DNA of 64,000 bases from Maribacter sp. Lineage in GTDB: Bacteria > Bacteroidota > Bacteroidia > Flavobacteriales > Flavobacteriaceae. Location of the stretch: positions 22,445-86,444 of the forward strand of contig JAHDDP010000013.1 in NCBI GenBank assembly GCA_020629285.1, read 5' to 3'. Under the pieces are notes generated by a model. That model saw nothing but the letters and a program-made list of their open reading frames with translations, was not told the origin of the DNA and searched no databases. The stretch's first letter is position 1. Each line of letters starts with the position of its first letter. Below, piece by piece: positions 41,217-49,828 of the stretch. A program made the position numbers and the translations under genes.

Positions 41217-42338
41217 CAACATAAACAAATCTGCCGCAATGCCGTCTGCTAGAAACATCCCTTTTTTAGTGGTCTTCAGAATGTCACCGTCAACAAAAAG
41301 TAAATGCTCTTCTAGAAACTTATCGGCTTGCATTAGCGCATATTCTTTGTATTGAGGACCGAATTCAGTTGATATTCTAGTAAGAGACACACCCCAGATA
41401 GTCCGCAAGCCTGTCATCACATACTCGTTGTATTTATCGGTCGCAGAAAGTACTTCCACCTCCATGGGTAATATATTCCGCGCTATGGATTTTATATACT
41501 TAGGGTTATTATTAATATTCCATCCTCTGCGTACACCATCAAAAGAATGTGCAGACGGACCAATACCTATATATTTTTTCTGCTGCCAGTAGGCAGAGTT
41601 ATTCTTAGAGTAATACCCTGGTTTACCAAAATTGGAAATCTCGTAACAATTGAATCCTGCTGCAAGCAAAGTATCGTTCAGCAGGTTAAAATGCTCTTGC
41701 GTTTCTTCGTCAGTAGCGGGAGTAATCAATCCATCTTCCACAAACTTAGCAAGTGCGGTTTTTGGTTCAACCGTAAGAGCATAACTAGAAATATGGGGAA
41801 TATTAAAACCAAGTGCTTTATTAATATTTTGCTTCCATCGCTCTAAAGTCATATTCGGCATTCCGTAAATCAGATCAATTGAAATATTATCGAAATGCGC
41901 ACTTGCTAATTGCAAACACTTTTCAGCTTCCAAAGCTTTATGAGCCCTATTCATCAGCTTTAAATCTTCCTCAAAAAACGATTGAATACCTATACTCAAT
42001 CGGTTTATTGGGCTAGCTGCCAGTTGTAGTATTTTCTCTTCGGATAAATCATCAGGATTCGCCTCTAAGGTAATCTCAGGATTGTCCACAACATTATAAT
42101 ATTCGAGAACCGTTCTGATCAACTGCTCAATTTCCGCAGTCTCCAAAACAGACGGCGTACCACCGCCAAAATAGATAGTAGCAACAGTTTCCTCTGAAAA
42201 CTCCGTTTTACGCAGCTGTAGTTCTTTACACAATGCATTCACCATCTGTTCTTTCTTCCCTATCGTAGTAGAAAAATGAAAATCGCAATAATGGCAAGCT
42301 TGCTTGCAAAATGGAATGTGGATGTAGATACCGCTCAT
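41205..42338 (-). CDS. hemW: HemW-like radical SAM heme chaperone
   Basis: The start MSGIYIHIPFC at 42338 fits the family. 377 residues. Radical SAM motif CKQACHYC (CxxxCxxC) near residue 10, YFGGGTPS and LEANPD for SAM binding, and the HemN C-terminal region with CYEISNF. HemW proteins carry heme to target proteins; they were once annotated as oxygen-independent coproporphyrinogen oxidases. The gene's last few codons coincide with a repeat fragment. Confidence 0.9.
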   Translation of the reverse strand: MSGIYIHIPFCKQACHYCDFHFSTTIGKKEQMVNALCKELQLRKTEFSEETVATIYFGGGTPSVLETAEIEQLIRTVLEYYNVVDNPEITLEANPDDLSEEKILQLAASPINRLSIGIQSFFEEDLKLMNRAHKALEAEKCLQLASAHFDNISIDLIYGMPNMTLERWKQNINKALGFNIPHISSYALTVEPKTALAKFVEDGLITPATDEETQEHFNLLNDTLLAAGFNCYEISNFGKPGYYSKNNSAYWQQKKYIGIGPSAHSFDGVRRGWNINNNPKYIKSIARNILPMEVEVLSATDKYNEYVMTGLRTIWGVSLTRISTEFGPQYKEYALMQADKFLEEHLLFVDGDILKTTKKGMFLADGIAADLFMLNLK

Positions 42339-42357
42339 GTGTTCAATTATCAATTAG

Positions 42358-42767
42358 CAATAAACAGTTAACAATTATGCTTGTTTTTTAATCCTTGTAG
42401 ATTTAAGTATAGCAAACATTATTTTAGAAAGTTCATCAGCGTTTTCATTTAGCCCATTCGCAATTGACACTTTAATATATTCTGAATCTTTTAAAAGGTT
42501 TAACCAATATTTAGTCTCTAAACTTTCTTTATAGGCTATTGAAATCTTAGCAGAAAAATCTGCTTTTGATATAGCGCCATTAGCTTCTGCTATATTCGCA
42601 CCTACAGAAGTTCCTGCTCTCAATAGTTGTTTCGATAGAACATACTCCCTTTTATTCTTCGTTAGTTCTTGATATAATTTAACAATTTGCAAAGCAAAAT
42701 CATAAGATTTACTCAAAAGAGGATTTTCATTATTCATTGCCAATTAATTATTGTTAATTGTTTATTG
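42358..42767. repeat. Inverted-repeat pair flanking the four-helix-bundle gene
   Basis: CAATAAACAGTTAACAATTA at 42358-42377 and the inverted form of CAATAAACAATTAACAATAATTA at 42745-42767. The first 17 nt match with one difference. They enclose the whole four-helix-bundle gene and fill nearly all the space between hemW and ruvC, which suggests insertion as a unit. Confidence 0.6.
42375..42737 (-). CDS. Four-helix-bundle protein (23S rRNA intervening-sequence protein family)
   Basis: ATG at 42737 (MNNENPLLSKSYDFALQ), 120 residues, all helical, with family signatures SKQLLRAGTSVGANIAEA and AKISIAYKESLETKYWLNLL. The family includes proteins encoded in 23S rRNA insertions and the Avd accessory of diversity-generating retroelements; no reverse transcriptase is nearby here. 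It is wedged between hemW and ruvC and flanked by inverted repeats. Confidence 0.85.
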   Translation of the reverse strand: MNNENPLLSKSYDFALQIVKLYQELTKNKREYVLSKQLLRAGTSVGANIAEANGAISKADFSAKISIAYKESLETKYWLNLLKDSEYIKVSIANGLNENADELSKIMFAILKSTRIKKQA

Positions 42768-42774
42768 GTCATTG

Positions 42775-43335
42775 TTAAGGTTTCTTAACTCGTTTCTCAT
42801 TCTGCTTCACAAAAGCATCCCAGCCAGAATAACTTTTACCGACCACATCAACTCTACCTTGGTTATAAAAATGACAAACGGCAGCAGCAAGTCCGTCAGT
42901 GCTATCTAGGTTTTTAGGGAGTGTTTTTAGTCCCAATACGCTTTGTAACATTCTAGCGACTTGCTCTTTACTAGCATTTCCATTTCCGGTAACCGCCATT
43001 TTGATTTTTTTGGGCAAGTATTCGGTAATCGGTATTTGACGTGATAGTCCCGCTGCCATAGCAACCCCTTGTGCTCTACCTAATTTAAGCATCGATTGTA
43101 CGTTCTTTCCAAAGAAAGGTGCTTCTATTGCAATCTCATCTGGGTGATAAGTATCTATCAATTCGATAGTACGCTCAAAAATTAGTTTTAATTTAGTGTA
43201 TGGGTCGTTATATTTTTGAAGAAGCAATTCGTTCATTTGAATAAACTCCATCTTTTTACCCACTACCTTAATGAGTCCGAAACCCATAATAGTAGTACCT
43301 GGGTCAATACCCAAAATTATTTTCTCGTTCGCCAA
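42775..43335 (-). CDS. ruvC: Holliday junction resolvase RuvC
   Basis: 186 residues. Four acidic active-site regions are visible: LGIDPGT (D11), AIEAPFFGKN (Glu), and DSTDGLAAAVCH near 145 with the last two Asp. It cuts Holliday junctions with RuvAB. The usual length is ~160-185. It is 5 bp downstream of the TonB-like lipoprotein gene on the same strand. Confidence 0.95.
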   Translation of the reverse strand: MANEKIILGIDPGTTIMGFGLIKVVGKKMEFIQMNELLLQKYNDPYTKLKLIFERTIELIDTYHPDEIAIEAPFFGKNVQSMLKLGRAQGVAMAAGLSRQIPITEYLPKKIKMAVTGNGNASKEQVARMLQSVLGLKTLPKNLDSTDGLAAAVCHFYNQGRVDVVGKSYSGWDAFVKQNEKRVKKP

Positions 43336-43340
43336 AATGC

Positions 43341-43817
43341 TTAGTTTGTATTTAATTGAACCGGAATTCGATATTTAGTATTCACCGGAATCCCTCTTTT
43401 TAAAGCAGGTGCAAGTTTAGGAAGATTCTTTAAGCTTTGTGTAATAACGCCATCAAATTCTGGCATTTGGTTTAATACCAGCGCATTTTTATGAATTTTA
43501 TTAACTCTTATTCGACCTAAGGTATCAATAACAAAAATAACCTCAACGGTTTCACTTTCCTTATCTGTCAAGGTGAATTCAAAATCATTTAAGGTTTCTT
43601 GAAAATGGGAGATTAAGGTTTCTTCAAAGCAAATTTTCTGCTGATCTTTAGTAACCGCTTCATCACAAGTGTAAAAGAACGGATATGAATCTACACTGTT
43701 CCAATCTATATGTCGTAATTCTTCATCAATAAGTTCTTGCGTTCTTTTTTGTTTAGACTCAAAGAACGAACAAGAACTTATTAAAATTAACACAAGAAAA
43801 TAGATAACTCGTTTCAT
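43341..43817 (-). CDS. Lipoprotein with TonB C-terminal-like domain
   Basis: 158 residues; lipobox LISSC at ~16. The C-terminal half (VEVIFVIDTLGRIRVNKIHK, LKNLPKLAPALKRGIPVNTKY, IPVQL) matches the TonB-C fold seen, in two copies, in the M56 protein encoded upstream. The N-terminal half holds a two-Cys region (YTCDEAVTKDQQKICFEE) like that in the M56 protein's repeats. Probably an envelope partner of that system. Confidence 0.75.
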   Translation of the reverse strand: MKRVIYFLVLILISSCSFFESKQKRTQELIDEELRHIDWNSVDSYPFFYTCDEAVTKDQQKICFEETLISHFQETLNDFEFTLTDKESETVEVIFVIDTLGRIRVNKIHKNALVLNQMPEFDGVITQSLKNLPKLAPALKRGIPVNTKYRIPVQLNTN

Positions 43818-43902
43818 TTCACCTGTTCTACTGGTGAAATTACGATTTTTTTGAGGAGTTATTTCAACAATTAAAACCTACTATAGAATATTAACTTTAG
43901 AC

Positions 43903-45546
43903 TCACTGCAACTTAAAATTAACAGGAATAGAAAAAGGTACATTAACTGCTTTCCCTGATTGCTTTCCTGGAGTCATCTTTGGCAACCTTTTTATTATAC
44001 GCTCCACCTCATCTTCCAACAGCTTATCTGGACCACGCATTTTAATGTTCTCTATAGTTCCCTCTGAAGTAATCATAAACATAGTACTTACCCTACCGTC
44101 AATATTAGCATCTACAGCTGCTTTGGGGTACTTAAAATGTTTCCCAATATGTTGCTGCATTTTCTCATTAAAGCAAGCTCGTTTATCATCTGCATTTTCA
44201 CAACCAGGAAAAATTGGAACCTCGTCAACCACGGCGAAAGGAACATCATTTTCATTCATGTATGTTTTCTCGTTTGATGTAGAACTAGTAGTATTATCTA
44301 AAACAAATTGTACAGGAATTGAAAAAGGAACATTTACTACTTTACCAGATTGCTTTCCAGGTGTCATCTTTGGCAACCTTTTAATTATGCGTTCCACCTC
44401 ATCTTCCAGCAGCTTATCTGGACCACGCATTTTAATATTTTCAATTGTTCCCTCAGAGGAAATAGTGAACATCGTACTTACTCGTCCCTCTATATTAGCA
44501 TCTTGAGCCTTTTGAGGGTAATTAAAATGCTTACCGATGTGTTTTTGAATTTTCTCATTAAAGCAAGCGCGCTTATCGTCTGCATCTTCACAGCCTGGGA
44601 AAATTGGGACTTCATCAACTACAGCATAAGGAACATCAACACTTGTAGATAATGAAGTTCCATTAATGGATTCATCGTTTTCTGATTTTGGCGACATCTC
44701 GCAACTAGTATAAAACAACATTCCCAGCACCATGGGTACTAACAGTAAATACTTCAACTGCCAAACTTTTTTTGATTTTGATTTTTGTAACATGATTATT
44801 CGTTTTTTGATTAATGATTGTGTAAAAAATTGATTGATGAATGATATATGTTCGGTCTGAAAAACCTGAGCCAATAACTGCTCATAATGATCTGATTTAT
44901 GTTCTTTTGATACTTGAGCATCGGCAATAAATTCATGTAATTCTGAAATGCGATTTTGATATACGTACACTAGCGGATTAAACCAGCCTACAATTCGCAT
45001 GAGCTCAAAGAACAACAAGTCGTACGTATGCCTTTGTTTTATATGTACCAATTCGTGAGCGATTATGGTATCATGCTTCATTTTCAACACCTTATCTCCA
45101 ATAAAAATGGATTTAAAAAATGAAAAAGCAATGTTGCTATTTTCTATAACAATCTGGGTAAACAAAGGGTAAGAAATTTTTTTCCCGCTCTTTCTCAAGA
45201 GATATAATTGTCTAATTTTTAATCCGAATAACATTAATGCTACAAGCATTCCGCCATAAAAAATACCTTCTTGCCAAGTAAGATTCCAGCTGGCTGATTC
45301 CTGAAATTGAACCACAACCGCTTCATTTTGTAATTCCCATAAATATTCTGGGTATTGGGCAAATGTCTGCGGTACTTGCTGCTTAAAAGCTTCAATTTTT
45401 ACCCAAGGTAATATCAAAGACAAAACAAAGGTTCCGATTAAATACAGCCTATTCCATTGAAAAAATGTCTCTTTCTTTAGAAAAAAGTCATAAATAACTA
45501 AGAAAAGAAGTTGAAAGGCGATGCACTCCAAAATGTATTGTATCAT
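43903..45546 (-). CDS. BlaR1-like M56 peptidase with two tandem TonB C-terminal domains (system 2)
   Basis: 547 residues. M56 membrane domain with HELVH at 164-168 and LHEFIADAQV at ~203-212; a membrane helix follows near 265-282. Outside the membrane are two near-identical TonB-C-like repeats at ~305-415 and ~435-545 (period 130 aa), each starting VVDEVPIFPGCE and containing MRGPDKLLEDEVERIIKRLP. The matching DNA copies are also very similar, indicating a recent duplication. Its start overlaps the BlaI stop by 4 nt, so the two are translated together. Confidence 0.88.
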   Translation of the reverse strand: MIQYILECIAFQLLFLVIYDFFLKKETFFQWNRLYLIGTFVLSLILPWVKIEAFKQQVPQTFAQYPEYLWELQNEAVVVQFQESASWNLTWQEGIFYGGMLVALMLFGLKIRQLYLLRKSGKKISYPLFTQIVIENSNIAFSFFKSIFIGDKVLKMKHDTIIAHELVHIKQRHTYDLLFFELMRIVGWFNPLVYVYQNRISELHEFIADAQVSKEHKSDHYEQLLAQVFQTEHISFINQFFTQSLIKKRIIMLQKSKSKKVWQLKYLLLVPMVLGMLFYTSCEMSPKSENDESINGTSLSTSVDVPYAVVDEVPIFPGCEDADDKRACFNEKIQKHIGKHFNYPQKAQDANIEGRVSTMFTISSEGTIENIKMRGPDKLLEDEVERIIKRLPKMTPGKQSGKVVNVPFSIPVQFVLDNTTSSTSNEKTYMNENDVPFAVVDEVPIFPGCENADDKRACFNEKMQQHIGKHFKYPKAAVDANIDGRVSTMFMITSEGTIENIKMRGPDKLLEDEVERIIKRLPKMTPGKQSGKAVNVPFSIPVNFKLQ

Positions 45547-45905
45547 GGTTTTTCCTTTTTAATTTCATTTAATACCGACTCTAATTCAGACAGGCTCATA
45601 TCATTTTTCTTCATGAAAAACGACACCATACTTTTAAATGAACCTTGAAAATAGCCGTCTACCAATTTGTTGATGGATTGATTACTGTAATCTGATTTCT
45701 TCACCAAAGGGAAATACAAATACCCTTTACCTACTTGTTCATGATCAACAAAGCCCTTGCTTTCTAAAATTCTAACAATCGTAGAAACGGTATTATATGC
45801 CGGTTTTGGTTCAGGTAATTTTTCAATGATCGATGCTACGTTACATTTCTGTAATTCCCATAACACAATCATCACTTCTTCCTCTGCTTTTGTCAACAGC
45901 TTCAT
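45543..45905 (-). CDS. BlaI/MecI/CopY family repressor (system 2)
   Basis: 120 residues; winged-helix N-terminal half (LTKAEEEVMIVLWELQKCNV, AYNTVSTIVRILESKGFVDH) and dimerisation half. It probably represses its operon through the three AACTA-N6-TAGTT dyads just upstream, with release by the M56 partner. It is a paralogue of the system-1 repressor at 22617 but with a visibly different operator sequence. Confidence 0.9.
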   Translation of the reverse strand: MKLLTKAEEEVMIVLWELQKCNVASIIEKLPEPKPAYNTVSTIVRILESKGFVDHEQVGKGYLYFPLVKKSDYSNQSINKLVDGYFQGSFKSMVSFFMKKNDMSLSELESVLNEIKKEKP

Positions 45906-45907
45906 TC

Positions 45908-45971
45908 AACTAATCTTTTAGTTCTATGCTCAAATATAACTAAATATTTAGTTTAAACTAACTTTATAGTT
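45908..45971 (-). promoter_or_regulatory. Three AACTA-N6-TAGTT operators over the BlaI promoter (system 2)
   Basis: Dyads at 45908-45923, 45938-45953 (perfect 16-bp palindrome AACTAAATATTTAGTT) and 45956-45971. On the minus strand a -7 box TATATTTG lies at 45931-45938 between the first two dyads. One dyad covers the leader next to the ATG, one abuts -7 and one covers the -33 region, matching the layout of system 1. Confidence 0.78.
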
Positions 45972-46049
45972 GAAAAAATTTATTTTGATAGGTGATCATG
46001 TAACAAATGCAACCTATATTAGTCTTATAAGCAACACTTACTATTTACA

Positions 46050-46565
46050 ATGGATATATTTTTATTAGTTCTAGGATTCATTTTAATGCTTGTGGGCATT
46101 TTAGGAAGCTTTTTACCCGTTTTACCAGGACCACCAATTAGTTGGGTAGGTTTGCTGCTACTTTACTCTACAAGCGCCATTACCATGAATTGGACGTTTT
46201 TAGCTATTACACTAGCTATAGCCTTAGTAGTTTTCGGATTAGATTACGTAATACCAGCCATAGGAACAAAGAAGTTTGGAGGTACGAAAGCGGGAGTTAT
46301 AGGAACCACGGTAGGATTATTGGTTGCTTTAATATTCCCGGTTCTAGGACCTTTCGGAATTATCATATGGCCTTTTGTGGGTGCTTTAGTGGGAGAGTTA
46401 TTAAATAAGGCGGACAAAAAAACCGCTACGAAAGCGGCTTTTGGTTCTTTTTTAGGATTTTTAACGGGTACTTTTTTGAAATTTATGGTCGCCATTGTTT
46501 ATTTGGGACTCTTCATTTCAAAAGCTTGGGAGCATAGTAACGCCCTATTTCCTTTCTTTAATTAA
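46050..46565 (+). CDS. DUF456 domain-containing membrane protein
   Basis: 171 residues, about five hydrophobic helices with glycine-rich stretches (LGSFLPVLPGPPISWVGLLL, GTTVGLLVALIFPVLGPFG, GALVGELLNK). DUF456 family; function unknown. Divergent from the BlaI operon 2 and convergent with the nitroreductase gene. Confidence 0.88.
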   Translation: MDIFLLVLGFILMLVGILGSFLPVLPGPPISWVGLLLLYSTSAITMNWTFLAITLAIALVVFGLDYVIPAIGTKKFGGTKAGVIGTTVGLLVALIFPVLGPFGIIIWPFVGALVGELLNKADKKTATKAAFGSFLGFLTGTFLKFMVAIVYLGLFISKAWEHSNALFPFFN

Positions 46566-46573
46566 AGGAGATA

Positions 46574-47131
46574 TTACTCCGTTATCCATTCTGTTTTACT
46601 TTCAATAGGCCCGCGTTTTCCTTTGGTCAATTCTTCATTGAAATTACCCATGTAGAAAAATCCTAAACATTTTTCGCCATTGGCTAAATTTAAAAATTCA
46701 CCCATGTGGTTTATGAGTGCCGGAGAAGACCAATAACATCCAATACCCATTTCAGTACATTGCAACCACATGTTTTGTACGGCCATGGCAACTGCTGCCA
46801 CTTCTTCCCATTCAGGTATTGATTCGTTAGGATCTCTTTGCATGCAAATAGCAATAATTGCGCTTGCCATTTTAGGATTCTCTTGTAATTTCTTAATCTT
46901 CATTGCCTTTGGCTTCGGATCAAGATCTTCATACTTTTTTGCTAAGAAAACTCCAAGTCTACCCTTTGCTTCACCTTGAATCACTTTAAATCGCCATGGT
47001 TCTGTACACCTATGGTTTGGAGCCCAGTTCGCCGCTTCTAACACCTTCTCTATATCTGCCTTCGCAATTGGTGTATCATTATACTGTACCGGAAATACCG
47101 ATCGCCTCTTCTTTATTATATCAAATATCAT
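46574..47131 (-). CDS. Nitroreductase family protein
   Basis: 185 residues. FMN-binding motif KKRRSVFPVQY near the start, the APNHRCTEPWRFKVI core (~33-47) and AVAMAVQNMWLQCTEMGIGCYW in the second half, as in small YdjA-like nitroreductases. Homodimeric FMN enzyme using NAD(P)H; substrate unknown. Confidence 0.9.
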   Translation of the reverse strand: MIFDIIKKRRSVFPVQYNDTPIAKADIEKVLEAANWAPNHRCTEPWRFKVIQGEAKGRLGVFLAKKYEDLDPKPKAMKIKKLQENPKMASAIIAICMQRDPNESIPEWEEVAAVAMAVQNMWLQCTEMGIGCYWSSPALINHMGEFLNLANGEKCLGFFYMGNFNEELTKGKRGPIESKTEWITE

Positions 47132-47271
47132 ATTTTCGTTTATTCGCTGTGCGCATTACGCTAAGCGCAGCACGCCAAATTTCTCTTTTCTATTCTCTAT
47201 TTTCTATTTTCTCCCTTTCGTAACCAAAGTAAAATTAAGATTTGAAAACCTCATTCTATGTTACATAAGTA

Positions 47272-48165
47272 TTAAAACTTATCTTTTAAAAGCAACTCCA
47301 TACAATTCTTAAGAACAGGGTTGGTATGTTCCTTTTTCCAAATAACCGATAATTCTGCTCGTTGGGGAATATCCTTTAGTTCCACAAACTTCACCCGCAT
47401 TTGAAATCCGTTTTGCAAAGAAGTAGGTACAATTGCAATGCCCATGTGATTTTCTACCAGCTTAAAAATAGTATGCGCATGAACCGATTTGTGAGAGACT
47501 TTAGGTGCAAAACCAGCATCTTGACAAATACTCATTATAGTGTCATAATACAACGGACTATAAGCCTGACTAAACAATATGAAATCTTCATTGGCAAATC
47601 GTTGCATCCCGTCAAACTCCCTTGTAAGCATCGGGTATCTTTCTGGCAACACTAACGAAAAAGTATCCGTAAATACTGTTTTCATTTCCAAGGTACTTGG
47701 CACCCTTGAAACCCGCACAAAACCTACATCCAATTTATCTTTTAAAACATCATCTACTTGGGCAACATTAGAAAGTTCCTCTAAAGATGTTTTTACCTTT
47801 GGATAGTTTTCCTTTAACCCAAGTAATAATTCGGGTATTACCTGTTGCATCGCAGAACCTAAAAAACCAATACGCAGTTCGCCTCTATTACCATCGCCCA
47901 CCAACTTCAATTGTCGTTCTACTTTTTCTAGATGGTTGAAAATAAATTCAACCTCCTTCTTTAAGTAGTGACCTGCTGGTGTTAATGTCACTTTTTTCTT
48001 ATTTCTTTCGAATAATTGGGTCTCTAGAATCTCTTCCATCTGCTTCACCTGCCTACTAAGTCCCGGTTGCGAAATAAATAATTTTTCTGCAGCCTTTCTA
48101 AAGTGTAATTCTTGCGCTACCGCTAGGAAATAGGTTAGGTGTCGCAATTCTATCTGATTACTCAT
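47272..48165 (-). CDS. LysR family transcriptional regulator, likely of the hut genes
   Basis: 297 residues. N-terminal HTH (LRHLTYFLAVAQELHFRKAAEKLFISQPGLSRQVKQME) and a C-terminal periplasmic-binding-like effector domain (~90-295). Divergent from hutH across an 84-bp gap that contains two nested dyads, so it probably controls histidine use, perhaps sensing urocanate. This link is inferred from position only. Confidence 0.88.
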   Translation of the reverse strand: MSNQIELRHLTYFLAVAQELHFRKAAEKLFISQPGLSRQVKQMEEILETQLFERNKKKVTLTPAGHYLKKEVEFIFNHLEKVERQLKLVGDGNRGELRIGFLGSAMQQVIPELLLGLKENYPKVKTSLEELSNVAQVDDVLKDKLDVGFVRVSRVPSTLEMKTVFTDTFSLVLPERYPMLTREFDGMQRFANEDFILFSQAYSPLYYDTIMSICQDAGFAPKVSHKSVHAHTIFKLVENHMGIAIVPTSLQNGFQMRVKFVELKDIPQRAELSVIWKKEHTNPVLKNCMELLLKDKF

Positions 48166-48249
48166 AGTTATTAATTAATGATAAAAATGATATTACCAAG
48201 TATCAAAAATAGTCATTAATTTTAATTACAATATTCAAGATAGATAGCT
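48166..48249. promoter_or_regulatory. lysR-hutH divergent control region with nested dyads
   Basis: Outer dyad AATTAATGA (48173-48181) with TCATTAATT (48213-48221), and inner dyad TGATA (48188-48192) N8 TATCA (48201-48205). They are centred near 48197, between the divergent starts. Nested dyads of this size fit a LysR tetramer site. Confidence 0.6.
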
Positions 48250-49824
48250 ATGAGCAAACAGACGTTTAAATTGGGCGAAGATTGGCTTACATCAGGGAAA
48301 GCAATGCAAATTGTACATGGTGAATTTTCTCCTATACTGTCTAAAGCTACGGAAAACAAAATAACCAAAAGCTGGAAAATTGTACAAAACATTGTAGATA
48401 AAGGTCATCCTGTTTATGGAATTAATACAGGTTTTGGACCATTATGTACCACTAAAATATCAAAGTCAGAGACCAATATTTTACAGACCAACATACTGCA
48501 GAGTCACAGTGTAGGTGTTGGTGACCCTATAGCAAAAGACATTGCAAAATTAATGCTGATTCTTAAAGTACAATCGTTGGCAAAAGGATATTCTGGGATA
48601 GCATTACAAACACTAAAACGTATTATTTGGCATATAGAAAATGATGCCATTCCTATAGTGCCATCGCAAGGTTCTGTTGGTGCATCAGGAGATTTAGCGC
48701 CACTTTCCCATTTATTTCTACCACTTATTGGTTTAGGTAAGGTAGAATACAAAAATGAAACGATAACTACTGAAACCCTTTTCAAAAAAACAGGATTGAC
48801 AGCAATTGAATTGGGACCAAAAGAAGGACTGGCATTGATAAATGGCACACAATTTATAGCGGCACATGCCGTAAAAGTAGTAGCACAATTACATTCTATT
48901 TCGGCACAAGCTGATGTTATTGGTGCTATGATGATAGAAGGTTTACAGGGTTCTGTAAAACCATTCTATAACGAGCTTCATGCACTGCGTCCATTTAAAG
49001 GGAATGTGCATGTGGCAAAACGAGTAAAGAAATTATTAAAAGGTTCAGAAATCATGGAAGCCCATGTAGATTGTGAGAAAGTCCAAGACCCCTACTCCAT
49101 CCGCTGTATTCCACAAGTTCATGGAGCTTCAAGAACAGCTTGGTTACATCTAAAAGAATTATTGGAAGTAGAGTTAAACTCGGTCACCGACAATCCGGTA
49201 ATTATAGATGAAGAATTGACTATAAGTGGTGGTAATTTTCACGGTCAGCCTTTGGCTATGGCATTGGATTATGCGTGTTTAGCAGCATCAGAAATCGGAA
49301 ACATTTCCGACCGGCGTATTTATTTATCCTTAGAAGGTAATAGTCCCGGTGTTCCAAAACTTCTCATGAACGATACCGGCATCAATTCCGGATACATGAT
49401 TTTACAATACACTACTGCAGCATTGGCAAGTGAAAATAAGGGACTTTGCTTTCCATCAAGCGCAGATAGTATTCCTACTTCATTAGGTCAAGAAGACCAT
49501 GTGAGCATGGGCTCTATTGGTGGTAGAAAAGCGTTGCAGGTTATTGGTAATGTTGAGAAGATTTTGGCAATTGAATTACTGACCGCTGCTCAAGCTTTTG
49601 AATTTAGAAAACCTTTGAAATCGGGCGTATATTTAGACGAGGTACATAATGCGGTTCGCGAGCAAGTAGCTTTTGCAAGTAAAGACCGCGTATTTGCAGA
49701 CGATATTGAAAAAGGTATTGCTATGATAAAAGATCAAACCATACTTAAAGTTATAGACCGCGTACAAGCGGAACATAACATATCTTTAAAGACAAAACAC
49801 TCAGAAGAGTTCGAAAACTACTAA
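48250..49824 (+). CDS. hutH: Histidine ammonia-lyase
   Basis: 524 residues, the usual length. The MIO-forming Ala-Ser-Gly triad is at 145-147 (GSVGASGDLAPLSH). Other conserved stretches are YGINTGFG and LINGTQ, plus QDPYSIRCIPQVHG and SVTDNP. It converts histidine to urocanate and ammonia. First gene of the hutHIUG cluster; hutI starts 4 bp after its stop. Confidence 0.95.
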   Translation: MSKQTFKLGEDWLTSGKAMQIVHGEFSPILSKATENKITKSWKIVQNIVDKGHPVYGINTGFGPLCTTKISKSETNILQTNILQSHSVGVGDPIAKDIAKLMLILKVQSLAKGYSGIALQTLKRIIWHIENDAIPIVPSQGSVGASGDLAPLSHLFLPLIGLGKVEYKNETITTETLFKKTGLTAIELGPKEGLALINGTQFIAAHAVKVVAQLHSISAQADVIGAMMIEGLQGSVKPFYNELHALRPFKGNVHVAKRVKKLLKGSEIMEAHVDCEKVQDPYSIRCIPQVHGASRTAWLHLKELLEVELNSVTDNPVIIDEELTISGGNFHGQPLAMALDYACLAASEIGNISDRRIYLSLEGNSPGVPKLLMNDTGINSGYMILQYTTAALASENKGLCFPSSADSIPTSLGQEDHVSMGSIGGRKALQVIGNVEKILAIELLTAAQAFEFRKPLKSGVYLDEVHNAVREQVAFASKDRVFADDIEKGIAMIKDQTILKVIDRVQAEHNISLKTKHSEEFENY

Positions 49825-49828
49825 TCTA

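Noticed and set aside
42375..42737. Diversity-generating retroelement
   Set aside because: The four-helix-bundle protein resembles the Avd family, but no reverse transcriptase or template/variable repeat pair is present.
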